Assembly: GCF_001895005.1 (NCBI RefSeq) | Contig: NZ_BCXH01000008.1 | Location: 166,133-230,132 of the forward strand | Length of the DNA stretch: 64,000 nt | Reading direction: 5' to 3' | DNA from: Rhodococcus yunnanensis NBRC 103083 | Lineage (GTDB): Bacteria > Actinomycetota > Actinomycetes > Mycobacteriales > Mycobacteriaceae | In this document: positions 8,967 to 18,463 of the stretch, in pieces | Numbering within the stretch: position 1 is the stretch's first letter | Layout: every line of letters starts with the position of its first letter | The notes under the pieces: model-generated | Told to the model about the DNA's origin: nothing | The model's database searches: none | Seen by the model: only the letters and a program-made list of their open reading frames with translations | Program-made: the position numbers and the translations under genes

Positions 8967-9076
8967 TTCACGAGGAACCGCACGAAGTGCGCTGAGCATG
9001 CAATTTGGTACTCGGCGCCCGGACTGTGTAACCTCTTGAAGGCTTCGGCGCACAGGTAATTGTGCAAAGATGCCGC

Positions 9077-9149
9077 GCCCCCTTAGCTCAGTCGGTAGAG
9101 CGTTTCCATGGTAAGGAAAAGGTCAACGGTTCGATTCCGTTAGGGGGCT
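9077..9149 (+). tRNA. tRNA-Thr (GGT)
   Basis: Acceptor arms GCCCCCT and AGGGGGC pair. D arm is TAGCTCAGTCGGTAGAGC, anticodon GGT is in the loop ATGGTAA, and the T loop is GGTTCGATTCC. Confidence 0.95.
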
Positions 9150-9229
9150 CGCTGGATTGGATGGTTCGCCCGGACATATCAGTCGACGAGGTCACTCGGA
9201 GATGAGAAGGTGTAGGGGTGAGCACCTGA

Positions 9230-9302
9230 GGCGGTGTAGCTCAGTTGGTAGAGCAAACGACTCATAATCGTTGCGTCGCCGGTTCAAGTCCGGTCACCGC
9301 TA
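9230..9302 (+). tRNA. tRNA-Met (CAT, elongator type)
   Basis: Acceptor GGCGGTG pairs with CACCGCT, with one G-T pair at position 1. Anticodon CAT is in the loop CTCATAA, and the T arm is CCGGTTCAAGTCCGG. The tRNA-Thr, tRNA-Met, rpmG order matches mycobacteria. The G-T first pair is not the initiator C-A mismatch, so I call it elongator. Confidence 0.93.
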
Positions 9303-9395
9303 CACAAGAAAATGCACGAACATCACACTGCACGAACACAGCAGCATGCACAGTCCTGATTAACCGGATCAGATTTACCCGAAAGTAGGCGTCCA

Positions 9396-9563
9396 GTGGC
9401 CTCCTCCACCGATGTGCGGCCCAAGATCACCTTGGCCTGCGAGGTTTGCAAGCACCGTAACTACATCACCAAGAAGAACCGCCGCAACGATCCCGACCGC
9501 CTCGAGCTGAAGAAGTTCTGCTCGAACTGCGGAACGCATCGCGCGCACCGCGAATCTCGCTAG
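9396..9563 (+). CDS. rpmG: 50S ribosomal protein L33
   Basis: A 55-codon gene from GTG 9396 to TAG. The peptide starts [17 protein letters not shown] and ends [14 protein letters not shown]. The two C-x2-C pairs (C-E-V-C and C-S-N-C) make it the zinc-ribbon form of L33. It binds the 50S subunit near the E site. It lies between tRNA-Met and hadA, as in mycobacteria. Confidence 0.93.
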   Translation: MASSTDVRPKITLACEVCKHRNYITKKNRRNDPDRLELKKFCSNCGTHRAHRESR

Positions 9564-9606
9564 TCGCGGGCCGGCTGCCGGTCTTCGTCTGTAGGCGACG
9601 CCACGC

Positions 9607-9632
9607 GTTAGGCTTACTTCTTTCGCCCTAAC
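9607..9632. promoter_or_regulatory. inverted repeat before hadA
   Basis: GTTAGG (9607-9612) and CCTAAC (9627-9632) are exact reverse complements separated by 14 bases, 39 bases before the hadA start. It could be an operator for hadAB or a weak terminator for rpmG; nothing decides between them. Confidence 0.3.
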
Positions 9633-9670
9633 AGCTATTGCGTCCTGGGTAGAAAAGGTTCGATTCTCGC

Positions 9671-10198
9671 GTGACCGAAATACTGCAAGATCCCGCTGCT
9701 CACGCTGCCACGATGGTCGGTCACCACTACAAGGTGGAACATCCGTACGAGGTAGGCCGAGAGAAGGTCCGCGAGTACGCGCGGGCCGTCCAGGACTGGC
9801 ATCCGGCTCACCACGACGAGGACGCCGCCAAGAGCTTCGGCTACGACGGCCTCATCGCTCCTCTGACGTTCATTTCGTTGGTCGGAATCATCGCCCAGTC
9901 GCGCATGTTCACCGAGTTCATCACGGGTTACGACCCGAGTCAGATCCTCCAGACGGATCAGCGCCTCGAGTTCCACAAGCCGATCCACGTCGGCGACGAA
10001 CTGATGTGCGAGGTATTCCTGGAGTCGTTTCGGCAGATGAGCGGCAGCGATATCATCACGACGAAGAACATCGTGACCGATCAGAACGGTGAGCTGGTTC
10101 AGACCACGTGGACTACCTTGGTCGCTCGGACCGGCGGAGAAGTCGACGAGAACATCGCCCACGCAGTCAAGGAAGTGATCATGCATGGCGCTTCGTAA
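9671..10198 (+). CDS. hadA: (3R)-hydroxyacyl-ACP dehydratase subunit HadA
   Basis: 175 residues, a MaoC-like hotdog protein. The segment A-V-Q-D-W-H-P-A-H-H and the block R-L-E-F-H-K-P-I-H-V-G-D-E-L match HadA. HadA is the substrate-stabilising partner of HadB in the FAS-II dehydratase that extends meromycolic acids. The start is GTG 9671. Its last 14 bases overlap hadB, so the subunits are translationally coupled. Unlike M. tuberculosis, no hadC follows hadB. Confidence 0.93.
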   Translation: MTEILQDPAAHAATMVGHHYKVEHPYEVGREKVREYARAVQDWHPAHHDEDAAKSFGYDGLIAPLTFISLVGIIAQSRMFTEFITGYDPSQILQTDQRLEFHKPIHVGDELMCEVFLESFRQMSGSDIITTKNIVTDQNGELVQTTWTTLVARTGGEVDENIAHAVKEVIMHGAS

Positions 10199-10610
10199 TT
10201 TCGCGGACGTGACCGTCGGCGAGGAACTGCCCGAGCGCATCGTCAAGCTCACTCGCGGCGACCTGGTCAACTATGCAGGCGTGTCCGGCGATCCCAATCC
10301 GATCCACTGGAGCGACGAAGTCGTCAAGCTCGCGGGTCTGGACAACGTCATCGCACACGGCATGCTCACGATGGGCCTCGGCGCGGGCTTCGTCACCTCG
10401 TGGCTCGGCGACCCCGGTGCGGTCACCGAGTACAACGTTCGGTTCACCAGCTCCGTCTACGTGCCCGCAGATTCTGCCGCGTCGGTCGAGTACACGGGCA
10501 AGGTCAAGTCGATCGACCCGGATTCGAAGTCGGCTGTCATCGCCATCACCGCACGATCCGAGGGCAAGAAGATCTTCGGTCGCGCCACGGCAACCGTCCG
10601 CCTGGCCTGA
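10185..10610 (+). CDS. hadB: (3R)-hydroxyacyl-ACP dehydratase catalytic subunit HadB
   Basis: 141 residues, a single hotdog domain of the R-hydratase type. The catalytic D36 and H41 lie in the hydratase motif G-D-P-N-P-I-H-W-S-D, and the central helix contains H-G-M-L-T-M-G-L. It dehydrates 3-hydroxyacyl-ACP during mycolic acid elongation. It overlaps hadA by 14 bases. The next gene after it is tRNA-Trp, the place where mycobacteria carry hadC. Confidence 0.94.
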   Translation: MALRNFADVTVGEELPERIVKLTRGDLVNYAGVSGDPNPIHWSDEVVKLAGLDNVIAHGMLTMGLGAGFVTSWLGDPGAVTEYNVRFTSSVYVPADSAASVEYTGKVKSIDPDSKSAVIAITARSEGKKIFGRATATVRLA

Positions 10611-10617
10611 TCGATCG

Positions 10618-10658
10618 GTGGAACCTGCTGCCGACGGGCAGGGATTTCAGGGTTCCAC
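10618..10658 (+). terminator. hairpin after hadB
   Basis: Outer stem GTGGAACC (10618-10625) with GGTTCCAC (10651-10658) and inner stem CTGCC with GGCAG, both perfect, starting eight bases after the hadB stop. There is no T tract, so termination is plausible but not proven. Confidence 0.55.
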
Positions 10659-10792
10659 AACCTGTGCAGTACACTGAGATTTCTGGGGTTGTTCAGCGCT
10701 GCGCGCTGCCTAGGCTCTTCTCGGAGAGTCCATCGGGTAGCGCGTATGTTGTGTGATTCCAGAACGGCCCGATTCGATTCGGATGGGGCCGA

Positions 10793-10865
<73 letters not shown>

Positions 10866-10930
10866 CCCATGTTGCAGATACCTCGCCGACGGCGAGGTGG
10901 CAATGATTTCGGCTACTGAGAGGAACGACG

Positions 10931-11374
10931 GTGAGCGAGGAGCGCGGTAAGCGCGACGAGACGTCCGAGGACTCGTCGACGCCCGAAAGTGCTTCGTCTC
11001 GCACCGACGACGCAACTGCTTCCGGGGACACCGAGAGCGCAGGCGCCTCCAGTGCCACCGCTCGTCCCACCGGTAAGCGGACGGCTCGCCGGTCCCGCGG
11101 AGCGTCGATCGAGAAGACTCCTGCTGCCGCCACCTCGACCAAGGTTGCTTCGCGCGCCGAGAAGTCGCGTGAGCCGAAGCGCATGAACATCTTCAAGCGA
11201 CTACGCAAATTCTTTCGCGAGGTCATCGCCGAGCTGCGCAAGGTCATCTGGCCCAACCGCAAGCAGATGGTCACGTACACCAGCGTCGTACTCGTGTTCG
11301 TGGCTTTCATGGTTGCGTTCATCAGTGGTCTCGACCTTGGGTTCACTCAGGGTATCGAGTGGCTGTTCGGTTGA
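10931..11374 (+). CDS. secE: preprotein translocase subunit SecE
   Basis: 147 residues. A long acidic, Ser/Thr/Ala-rich N-terminal tail (about 85 residues) precedes the conserved SecE core: F-F-R-E-V-I-A-E-L-R-K-V-I-W-P-N-R-K-Q near residues 96-114 and one membrane helix (Y-T-S-V-V-L-V-F-V-A-F-M-V-A) near 116-135. SecE clamps the SecY channel. The extended tail is common in actinobacterial SecE. It starts at GTG and is followed after about 57 bases by nusG. Confidence 0.95.
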   Translation: MSEERGKRDETSEDSSTPESASSRTDDATASGDTESAGASSATARPTGKRTARRSRGASIEKTPAAATSTKVASRAEKSREPKRMNIFKRLRKFFREVIAELRKVIWPNRKQMVTYTSVVLVFVAFMVAFISGLDLGFTQGIEWLFG

Positions 11375-12244
<870 letters not shown>

Positions 12245-12322
12245 CCGGCGCAGCTCCCGCGAGCCCGCACAGAACTTGCAGTAGTAACCGCAAGAAACCC
12301 GAGCGAATACAAGGAAAACGAA

Positions 12323-12757
12323 ATGCCCCCGAAGAAGAAGAAGCTAGCCGGGATCATCAAGCTTCAGATCCAGGCAGGACAGGCCAACCCTGCTCCTCCC
12401 GTCGGCCCCGCACTGGGCCAGCACGGCGTCAACATCATGGAGTTCTGCAAGGCGTACAACGCAGCGACCGAGTCGCAGCGCGGAAACGTCGTGCCGGTCG
12501 AGATCTCGGTCTACGAAGACCGCACGTTCGACTTCAAGCTGAAGACTCCTCCCGCCGCCAAGCTGCTCCTCAAGGCCGCAGGCGTTGCCAAGGGCTCCGG
12601 CGAGCCGCACAAGACCAAGGTCGCCAAGGTGACCTGGGACCAGGTGCGCGAGATCGCCAAGACCAAGGCAGAAGACCTCAACGCCAACGACGTCGACCAG
12701 GCCGCGAAGATCATCGCCGGTACTGCTCGCTCGATGGGCATCACGGTCGAAGGCTGA
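12323..12757 (+). CDS. rplK: 50S ribosomal protein L11
   Basis: 144 residues; begins M-P-P-K-K-K-K-L and contains the L11 N-domain motif [19 protein letters not shown] and the C-domain G-T-A-R-S-M-G-I. An AAGGAAAACGA site precedes the ATG. L11 binds the GTPase-associated region of 23S rRNA. Followed 79 bases later by rplA. Confidence 0.97.
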
Positions 12758-12836
12758 CCCTCAGCATTCGCAGCACCCCGTGGGAGGGCCTGCCAGGCCC
12801 GTCAACCACACTGAACTCACGATTGGACAGCAAGAT

Positions 12837-13556
12837 ATGGCAAAGCGCAGCAAGGGCTACCTCGAACAGGCAGCCAAGATCGACGCGGACAACCTCTACT
12901 CGCCGCTCCAGGCGACGAAGTTGGCCAAGGAAACGTCATCGAGCAAGTTCGACGCAACCGTCGAGGTCGCCGTTCGTCTCGGCGTCGATCCTCGCAAGGC
13001 AGACCAGATGGTGCGCGGCACCGTCAACCTTCCCCACGGCACCGGCAAGACCGCTCGGGTCATCGTTTTCGCCGCTGGTGAGAAGGCTGCAGAAGCCGAA
13101 GCAGCAGGGGCCGACGTCGTCGGCGCCGAGGATCTGATCGAGCGCATCCAGGGCGGATTCCTGGACTTCGACGCAGCGATCGCCACACCGGACCAGATGG
13201 CCAAGGTCGGCCGCATCGCCCGCGTCCTCGGACCGCGTGGCCTGATGCCGAACCCGAAGACGGGCACCGTCACCAACGATGTGACCAAGGCCGTCAACGA
13301 CATCAAGGGCGGAAAGATCAACTTCCGCGTCGACAAGCAGTCCAACCTGCACTTCGTCATCGGCAAGGCATCGTTCGACGAGACCAAGCTGGTGGAGAAC
13401 TACGGCGCCGCTCTCGACGAGATCCTTCGTGCGAAGCCGTCGTCGGCCAAGGGCCGCTACGTCAAGAAGGTCACCGTCTCGACGACGACCGGACCTGGCA
13501 TCCAGATCGACCCGAACCGCACCCGCAACCTCCTCGAGGACGAAGCAACCGCATAA
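12837..13556 (+). CDS. rplA: 50S ribosomal protein L1
   Basis: 239 residues from ATG 12837; the frame is open upstream, but the A-K-R-S-K-G-Y start is the family norm. L1 motifs [15 protein letters not shown] and [10 protein letters not shown] are intact. L1 forms the mobile L1 stalk of the 50S subunit and in many bacteria represses its own rplK-rplA operon. A strong terminator follows. Confidence 0.97.
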   Translation: MAKRSKGYLEQAAKIDADNLYSPLQATKLAKETSSSKFDATVEVAVRLGVDPRKADQMVRGTVNLPHGTGKTARVIVFAAGEKAAEAEAAGADVVGAEDLIERIQGGFLDFDAAIATPDQMAKVGRIARVLGPRGLMPNPKTGTVTNDVTKAVNDIKGGKINFRVDKQSNLHFVIGKASFDETKLVENYGAALDEILRAKPSSAKGRYVKKVTVSTTTGPGIQIDPNRTRNLLEDEATA

Positions 13557-13570
13557 GTTCACTCGATTCC

Positions 13571-13608
13571 GAAAAAGCCGGCCCCTGTTATCGGGGGTCG
13601 GCTTTTTC
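13571..13608 (+). terminator. intrinsic terminator after rplA
   Basis: GAAAAAGCCGGCCCC pairs with GGGGTCGGCTTTTTC across an eight-base loop, with one G-T pair. The arms end in A and T tracts, so it can work on both strands. It begins 15 bases after the rplA stop. Confidence 0.92.
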
Positions 13609-13663
13609 GTGCGCGCTCACCTCGCACCTCGCACCGGGGATTGGGGAAGGCGGCGGGCTGGCG

Positions 13664-14566
13664 TCACACCCGCCCGAAGTTCGACGACAATTCGCCGAGG
13701 ATTTCGTCCCACAGCGGGCGCGGGAGGTCGTGGCCCATCCCGTCGATGAGGTGCAGTGTCGAACCACGTACCGCGCGTGCGACGGCTTTGCCGCCGGTCG
13801 GACGCATCAGGCGGTCTGCACGCCCGTGGATGACGACGGTCGGTGAAACGATCCGAGCAGCGATACGACGCAGGCTTCCCGAACCCGTCACGGCAGCCAT
13901 CTGGCGGAGCGAACCGGCAGGGTTGTAGTTGCGGTCGTACATCTCGCCTGCCGTCACGAGCAGCTCTTCCAAGGGAGTCGGGTAGGCAGGGCTTCCGATG
14001 ATTCGACGAGTGTTGGCCGAATGCGCGACGATCTGCTCGCGCGTCGCATCCGGGCCGGGCCCCTTCATGAGAGGAATGAGCGCTCGCGGGTCGGGAGGCG
14101 GCAGGAAGGCCTCGTTGGTGCTCGAGAAGATGATGGCTGTGCTCAGCACTCGCTCCGGGTACAGGCCCGCGAACACTTGCGCGATCATGCCGCCCATCGA
14201 TGCGCCGACGACGTGGACCTGGGGGATCTCGAGGTAGTCGAGCAGCCCTTTGGTATCGAGGGCCATGTCCGCCAACGTGTACGGGACACGGCTCGGCGCG
14301 CCGAGTCCGGTCCTGAGCAGTCGCAGCAGTGCCGAGCCCTCGATGCGCTCCCCGTCCATCTTGGTGGACAGTCCGATGTCTCGGTTGTCGAAGCGGATGA
14401 TGCGGAATCCCCGGTCGACTATCCGTTCGCAGAATTCCTTGGGCCACAGCGTCATCTGGGCGGACAGGCCCATGATCATGAGTACGACGGGGTCGTCGGG
14501 GTTGCCCATGTCCTCGTAGGCGAGTTCGATGTCGTTCGATGGCGCGAAGCCGGTGCGTGAGAGCAT
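13664..14566 (-). CDS. alpha/beta hydrolase, LipG-like
   Basis: 300 residues. The nucleophile elbow is G-A-S-M-G-G with S123; the oxyanion segment is I-M-G-L-S-A-Q near 31-37; the catalytic His is in D-G-M-G-H-D-L-P near the C-terminus and the acid is probably the Asp in H-G-R-A-D-R-L-M. M. tuberculosis has the very similar carboxylesterase gene lipG a few genes after rplA, so synteny supports orthology. It lies 12 bases downstream of the CocE-like gene on the same strand. Natural substrate unknown. Confidence 0.85.
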   Translation of the reverse strand: MLSRTGFAPSNDIELAYEDMGNPDDPVVLMIMGLSAQMTLWPKEFCERIVDRGFRIIRFDNRDIGLSTKMDGERIEGSALLRLLRTGLGAPSRVPYTLADMALDTKGLLDYLEIPQVHVVGASMGGMIAQVFAGLYPERVLSTAIIFSSTNEAFLPPPDPRALIPLMKGPGPDATREQIVAHSANTRRIIGSPAYPTPLEELLVTAGEMYDRNYNPAGSLRQMAAVTGSGSLRRIAARIVSPTVVIHGRADRLMRPTGGKAVARAVRGSTLHLIDGMGHDLPRPLWDEILGELSSNFGRV

Positions 14567-14578
14567 GTTCGCCTTTCT

Positions 14579-16549
14579 CTACCAGCCGGGTCGGCCGAGT
14601 AGCGGCACGACGAGGAAGCTCGGATCGTCCGCGTCGAGGACGACGTCCTGTGCCCGACCTCTGGTTCTCAGAAGATCGGGGAGTATCGGCATGAAACGTG
14701 GTGCGTCGGTGGCGAATATGTCGACGCGGAGGCGGTGGCCTGCCTCGATGACGGCCTCGGTGGTCAGTAGGTCGATGTCGAGTGTCAGCACCTCGCCGAT
14801 CGGCACGGGCAGCAGCGTGTTCGCGCGCAGAGGGTGGTGTGGCCGGGTGTAGTCGCCGTTCGGGGCGAAGAGCGACAGTTCGTCGTCGACGGCCCGCCTC
14901 GATGTCAGCAACGCACCGTTGGTGAGAACCGTCGGTGTGCCTGCCGGATCGACGTCGCACACCATGACAGCCCACAGCGCTTCCGGTGCGTGGCAGACGA
15001 CCGTGAGATGCAGATTCATCGGCCCCGAGACGACGGTGTCCGAGTGCGCTATCGATGTGGTGAACGTCAGCGCGCCTTTCTCGGCGAACCTGTTGTCGTA
15101 GGTGAAGCCGCCTCCGAGCGCGGCAGGCAGTCCGGCGAGAACCTGGGTCGTGTCGCGGGACACGACCGATCGCAGTGTCGGGCGTATGGAGAACTCGCCG
15201 CTCGACCGGTCGGCGATGCCGACCAGACTGCCATCGGACACAGCGTGCGGCGCGGTGCCGGACTTGGACGCCGACAGATACAGGCGCGTCGGTTCGGCGT
15301 GCGGAGCAGGGAACCGTCCGTGCGCGGTCCAGTCGCCGCCCTGCTGCCTGAGCGTGACGGGACCGTAGTTCTCGATACCGTTGTCCTCGTCGCGTAGCCA
15401 CCGGTCGAACCATGCACGCTCCAGCACGTCGAGCCTCGGTGGAAAGCCCGGTTCGCCGAACCCGATTCCTGGGTTGCCGTGATATCCGTCGCCGACGAGA
15501 AGTTGTTTGTGTCCCCGTTCGAGGGGCAGGCGGTTGTAGATGTCGGGTGCAGATCCGCCGAAGATGTCGTGCCAGCAGCCGTAGAGAAACGTCGGAACGT
15601 CGATGTCCTCGATGACCGGGTCGATGGTGTCGTAGTACGGGTCGTCGTAGATCCTCGGGTCGCCGCCTGCGAGGAACCCCTTGGCGAGATCCACGAGGTT
15701 GGTGGCAGGGGAGCGGACGCGGTCGGACAGCCAGTCGAACGTGTCGAGATCCCGTAGTGACGGAATCCATTTGAGTCCGTTGACCGTGGCGAGCCACAGC
15801 GGAATGAACAACGACGGTGCACCACCGGTCGCGAAGATCTCACGGACGATGTCCACGGATCCTTCGACGGCGAAGACCGCCTCGAGTCCGACGGGCTTCT
15901 TCGACGCTGCCTGCAATGCGTTGATCGCGGAATACGAGATTCCGGCCATTCCGATTCGGCCGTTGCACCACGGTTGGGAGGCAGCCCAGTCGATCACTTC
16001 CACCGTGTCGAGCTGCTCGCGAACTCCCAGTACGTCCCACGTGCCGGTGGACGAGCCGGTTCCGCGGACGTCCGCGATGATCTGCACGTAGCCACTACGG
16101 ACCAGCGGACGGTTGAGCGACAGCAGGTCGGGAGCTCCGCCTGCCACCACACGTGTCAGTTCGGTGATGCCGTCGAATCGGGTTCCGGTCAGATCGAACG
16201 AGCTGGAGAACTTCCGGACGAGTGGTCCGATCAGCGGGGTGTCCAGAATTGTGTCGACGGCTTTGACCAGCAGCTTGTTGTACGGCGTTATGTTCAGGAC
16301 AGTAGGGAAGTCACCGGCCACCGCACGGCCCGACGCGTCGGCCGGGCGAAAGACGTACGCACGCAGAACGGTTCCGTCGCTCATCGGTATTCGTACGTCG
16401 GCCGACGTCGAGATGCGGGGGTAGAGGGGCTTCTCCTCGACGAGTGCTCGCCACCTCTGCGCAGCGGTTCCGCCGCTCGGATCCCTCTCGCGTCCGGAGC
16501 CGGGGGCCGGTCCGGGGCGGAGGAGGGGGCGTGGCTGCGCTGCCGTCAT
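14579..16549 (-). CDS. CocE/NonD family hydrolase
   Basis: 656 residues with the X-Pro dipeptidyl-peptidase/CocE plan. An alpha/beta-hydrolase core (about residues 45-380) contains V-R-G-T-G-S-S-T-G and the nucleophile elbow G-I-S-Y-S-A with S205. A C-terminal jelly-roll domain (about 400-650) has the typical G-H-R-L-R-V-D-I-F-A-T-D-A-P-R ending. Such enzymes cleave esters or amides; the substrate here is not predictable. It starts at ATG 16549 with no good ribosome-binding site, and a short palindrome TTGAACAGTCAA lies about 10 bases upstream, so a leaderless or repressor-controlled start is possible. It is probably an operon with the LipG-like gene. Confidence 0.85.
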   Translation of the reverse strand: MTAAQPRPLLRPGPAPGSGRERDPSGGTAAQRWRALVEEKPLYPRISTSADVRIPMSDGTVLRAYVFRPADASGRAVAGDFPTVLNITPYNKLLVKAVDTILDTPLIGPLVRKFSSSFDLTGTRFDGITELTRVVAGGAPDLLSLNRPLVRSGYVQIIADVRGTGSSTGTWDVLGVREQLDTVEVIDWAASQPWCNGRIGMAGISYSAINALQAASKKPVGLEAVFAVEGSVDIVREIFATGGAPSLFIPLWLATVNGLKWIPSLRDLDTFDWLSDRVRSPATNLVDLAKGFLAGGDPRIYDDPYYDTIDPVIEDIDVPTFLYGCWHDIFGGSAPDIYNRLPLERGHKQLLVGDGYHGNPGIGFGEPGFPPRLDVLERAWFDRWLRDEDNGIENYGPVTLRQQGGDWTAHGRFPAPHAEPTRLYLSASKSGTAPHAVSDGSLVGIADRSSGEFSIRPTLRSVVSRDTTQVLAGLPAALGGGFTYDNRFAEKGALTFTTSIAHSDTVVSGPMNLHLTVVCHAPEALWAVMVCDVDPAGTPTVLTNGALLTSRRAVDDELSLFAPNGDYTRPHHPLRANTLLPVPIGEVLTLDIDLLTTEAVIEAGHRLRVDIFATDAPRFMPILPDLLRTRGRAQDVVLDADDPSFLVVPLLGRPGW

Positions 16550-16799
16550 ACATATGATTGAACAGTCAAGGTAGGCAGTCTGTCAGGCGACCGGCACACC
16601 GACACGCGATTGTTGTTCGAGCTGACAGCGGTTCGCGCAGCGGTTCGTGCGCAGTCACAGCAGTGGGTGTTCGCGTGCCGGGACAACGTCCGGTCGGAGG
16701 CGGGGCAGGCTCGTTTTGGATATCGACCGGGCTCTGAGGTAGCCTGGTCGACGGTTCCGAATCAGAGATTCGTCTTTGCTTCGATTCCGCCCAATCAAG

Positions 16800-17040
16800 T
16801 TCTACCCAAGACCGTTGGTCACCGCTTTCTCGAGGGCATGCTTCCGTTTCACGGAGGTCCTGACAGATGCGCGGTTGAAGGTCCGAGATGTCGGACGGCC
16901 CACGCAGGAGAACGCGGTAGGGACTCGTTGTACGGCGTTCTCGCCGTGTGCCTGTCTACGCCCCGTGTGCTTCGTGCGCCGGGGCGTTCGTTGTTTCACG
17001 GACCTCTCGCGATCGACACAACTTCCCACGAGAGGAGGCG
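16800..17040 (+). ncRNA. probable L10 leader of the rplJ-rplL operon
   Basis: The 495-base gap between the divergent CocE gene and rplJ has no convincing gene. From about 16800 it shows features I associate with actinobacterial L10 leaders: AAGACCGTTGGTCACC near 16808, the GGCCCACGCAGGA segment near 16898, and several GC-rich hairpins, for example around GGACCTCTCG before the start. L10-L12 binding to such leaders represses the operon. Exact limits are uncertain; a covariance search would settle it. The part from 16550 to 16800 shows nothing recognisable beyond promoter space. Confidence 0.55.
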
Positions 17041-17044
17041 AAGT

Positions 17045-17626
17045 ATGGCAAAGCCCGAAAAGATCTCTGCAGTTTCGGAGATCACCGAACAGTTCAAAGG
17101 ATCGACGGCAGCCGTCGTCACGGAATACCGCGGTCTGTCGGTTTCCGGTCTGACTCAGCTCCGACGTGCGCTCGGCGAAGGTGCCACGTACTCCGTCGCC
17201 AAGAACACCCTGGTCAAGCGCGCAGCTGCCGAGGCCGGTATCACCGGACTCGACGAGTTGTTCGTCGGCCCGACCGCCATTGCATTCATCAAGGGCGAGC
17301 CGGTCGACGCGGCGAAGGCCATCAAGGCTTTCGCCAAGGACAACAAGGCCTTGATCGTCAAGGGCGGCTACATGGACGGCGCAACGCTGTCCGTGGACGA
17401 GATCAACAAGATCGCCGACCTCGAGTCGCGCGAGATCCTGTTGGCAAAGCTCGCAGGCGCCATGAAGGGCAACTTGTCGAAGGCTGCAGGCCTGTTCAAC
17501 GCTCCCGCATCGCAGTTCGCTCGTTTGGCGTTCGCCTTGCAGGAGAAGAAGGCAGCCGGCGCACCCGCGGTTGCCGACGCACCTGCAGAAGCAGAAGCAC
17601 CGGCGGAAGCTCCCGCCGAAAGCTGA
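17045..17626 (+). CDS. rplJ: 50S ribosomal protein L10
   Basis: 193 residues from ATG 17045, which follows the strong site GAGAGGAGG. L10 landmarks are [10 protein letters not shown] near residue 25, [10 protein letters not shown] near 54 and F-V-G-P-T-A-I-A-F near 76. The C-terminal Ala/Glu/Pro-rich helix is the L12-binding part. L10 forms the base of the ribosomal stalk. The open frame continues far upstream through the leader, but that part does not look coding. Confidence 0.96.
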   Translation: MAKPEKISAVSEITEQFKGSTAAVVTEYRGLSVSGLTQLRRALGEGATYSVAKNTLVKRAAAEAGITGLDELFVGPTAIAFIKGEPVDAAKAIKAFAKDNKALIVKGGYMDGATLSVDEINKIADLESREILLAKLAGAMKGNLSKAAGLFNAPASQFARLAFALQEKKAAGAPAVADAPAEAEAPAEAPAES

Positions 17627-17677
17627 TCCGCTACCGCAGCGAAACAGCTCAACCGAAACACCATGTCGCGGATCAGC
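17622..17677 (+). promoter_or_regulatory. 10-base inverted repeat in the rplJ-rplL gap (attenuator or processing hairpin)
   Basis: GCTGATCCGC (17622-17631), which includes the rplJ stop codon, and GCGGATCAGC (17668-17677) are perfect reverse complements 36 bases apart. L12 is needed in several copies per L10, so an RNA structure here could affect relative expression. Confidence 0.5.
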
Positions 17678-17708
17678 GGCCCGGTACTTATAGGAAGGAC
17701 CCGCCACC

Positions 17709-18095
17709 ATGGCGAAGCTCAGCACCGAAGAATTGCTCGACCAGTTCAAGGAGCTCACCCTCCTCGAGCTCAGCGAGTTCGTGAAGGCATTCGAGGAGAC
17801 CTTCGAGGTCACCGCAGCTGCTCCCGTCGCGGTTGCAGCAGCAGGCGCAGCCGGTGCTCCGGCTGAGGCTGCCGAAGAGCAGGACGAGTTCGACGTCGTC
17901 CTCGAGTCGGCCGGTGACAAGAAGATTCAGGTCATCAAGGTCGTTCGTGAGGTCGTTTCCGGCCTCGGCCTGAAGGAAGCCAAGGACCTCGTCGAGAGTG
18001 CTCCGAAGGCCATCCTGGAGAAGGTCGCCAAGGATGCAGCCGAGGCTGCCAAGGAGAAGCTCGAAGCAGCAGGCGCCAAGATCTCCGTCAAGTAA
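17709..18095 (+). CDS. rplL: 50S ribosomal protein L7/L12
   Basis: 128 residues. The N-terminal dimerisation helices ([16 protein letters not shown]) are followed by an Ala/Gly hinge and the C-terminal domain with [10 protein letters not shown] and [12 protein letters not shown]. An AGGAAGG site precedes the ATG. It forms the multimeric stalk that recruits translation GTPases. Confidence 0.97.
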   Translation: MAKLSTEELLDQFKELTLLELSEFVKAFEETFEVTAAAPVAVAAAGAAGAPAEAAEEQDEFDVVLESAGDKKIQVIKVVREVVSGLGLKEAKDLVESAPKAILEKVAKDAAEAAKEKLEAAGAKISVK

Positions 18096-18135
18096 TTCTT
18101 GTCGGGCCGATCACGGTCTGTTCGTCTCCACGTAG

Positions 18136-18170
18136 AAGGGTCATCTCCATCACGGAGGTGGCCCTTTTTC
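18136..18170 (+). terminator. intrinsic terminator after rplL
   Basis: AAGGGTCATCTCC pairs with GGAGGTGGCCCTT (two G-T pairs) over a five-base loop, then runs into TTTC. It begins 40 bases after the rplL stop. Confidence 0.88.
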
Positions 18171-18316
18171 GTGCGCAATGGAGTCACCTCGTACGGGGTG
18201 ACTCCATACTTCTTTTGCCTGCGTCACGAACTCCGGCGACCTATTCTGTATTCGGTCCCAGGTCCGTGGCGTCGGGTTCTGTCACAAATCGGGCGAGTTG
18301 CACGCGTGTTGCTGTG

Positions 18317-18406
18317 GTGTGAGTCACACTGAACGAAGGATCGAAGCCCGCCTCGGTTTTTTTATTACTGGGCAGTAAGCTCCAGTGTCGGTGAAGACAC
18401 CGGTGT
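18317..18406. promoter_or_regulatory. three palindromes in the mce operon promoter region
   Basis: The 293-base gap before the Mce ATPase gene holds GTGTGA-G-TCACAC (18317-18329), TTACTG-GG-CAGTAA (18365-18378) and ACACCGGTGT (18397-18406), all perfect. TTACTGGGCAGTAA resembles a TetR-type operator; GTGTGAGTCACAC resembles a GntR- or CRP-like half-site pair. No regulator gene is adjacent. The rest of the gap holds no gene I can see. Confidence 0.5.
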
Positions 18407-18463
18407 GCGATAGAGTGACCCAACCCACATCCGGGTCGATGTGAACGAACTGTGGAGGTCAGC

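Noticed and set aside
9607..9632. IdeR/DtxR iron box suggested by TTAGG...CCTAA before hadA
   Set aside because: The half-sites are too far apart and the central bases do not fit the 19-base iron-box consensus; kept only as an unassigned inverted repeat.
13617..15797. A 726-codon open frame on the minus strand across the LipG-like and CocE-like genes
   Set aside because: It is Arg/His/Pro-rich with no domain, and lies in another frame of two genes that have clear catalytic motifs; typical GC-rich shadow.
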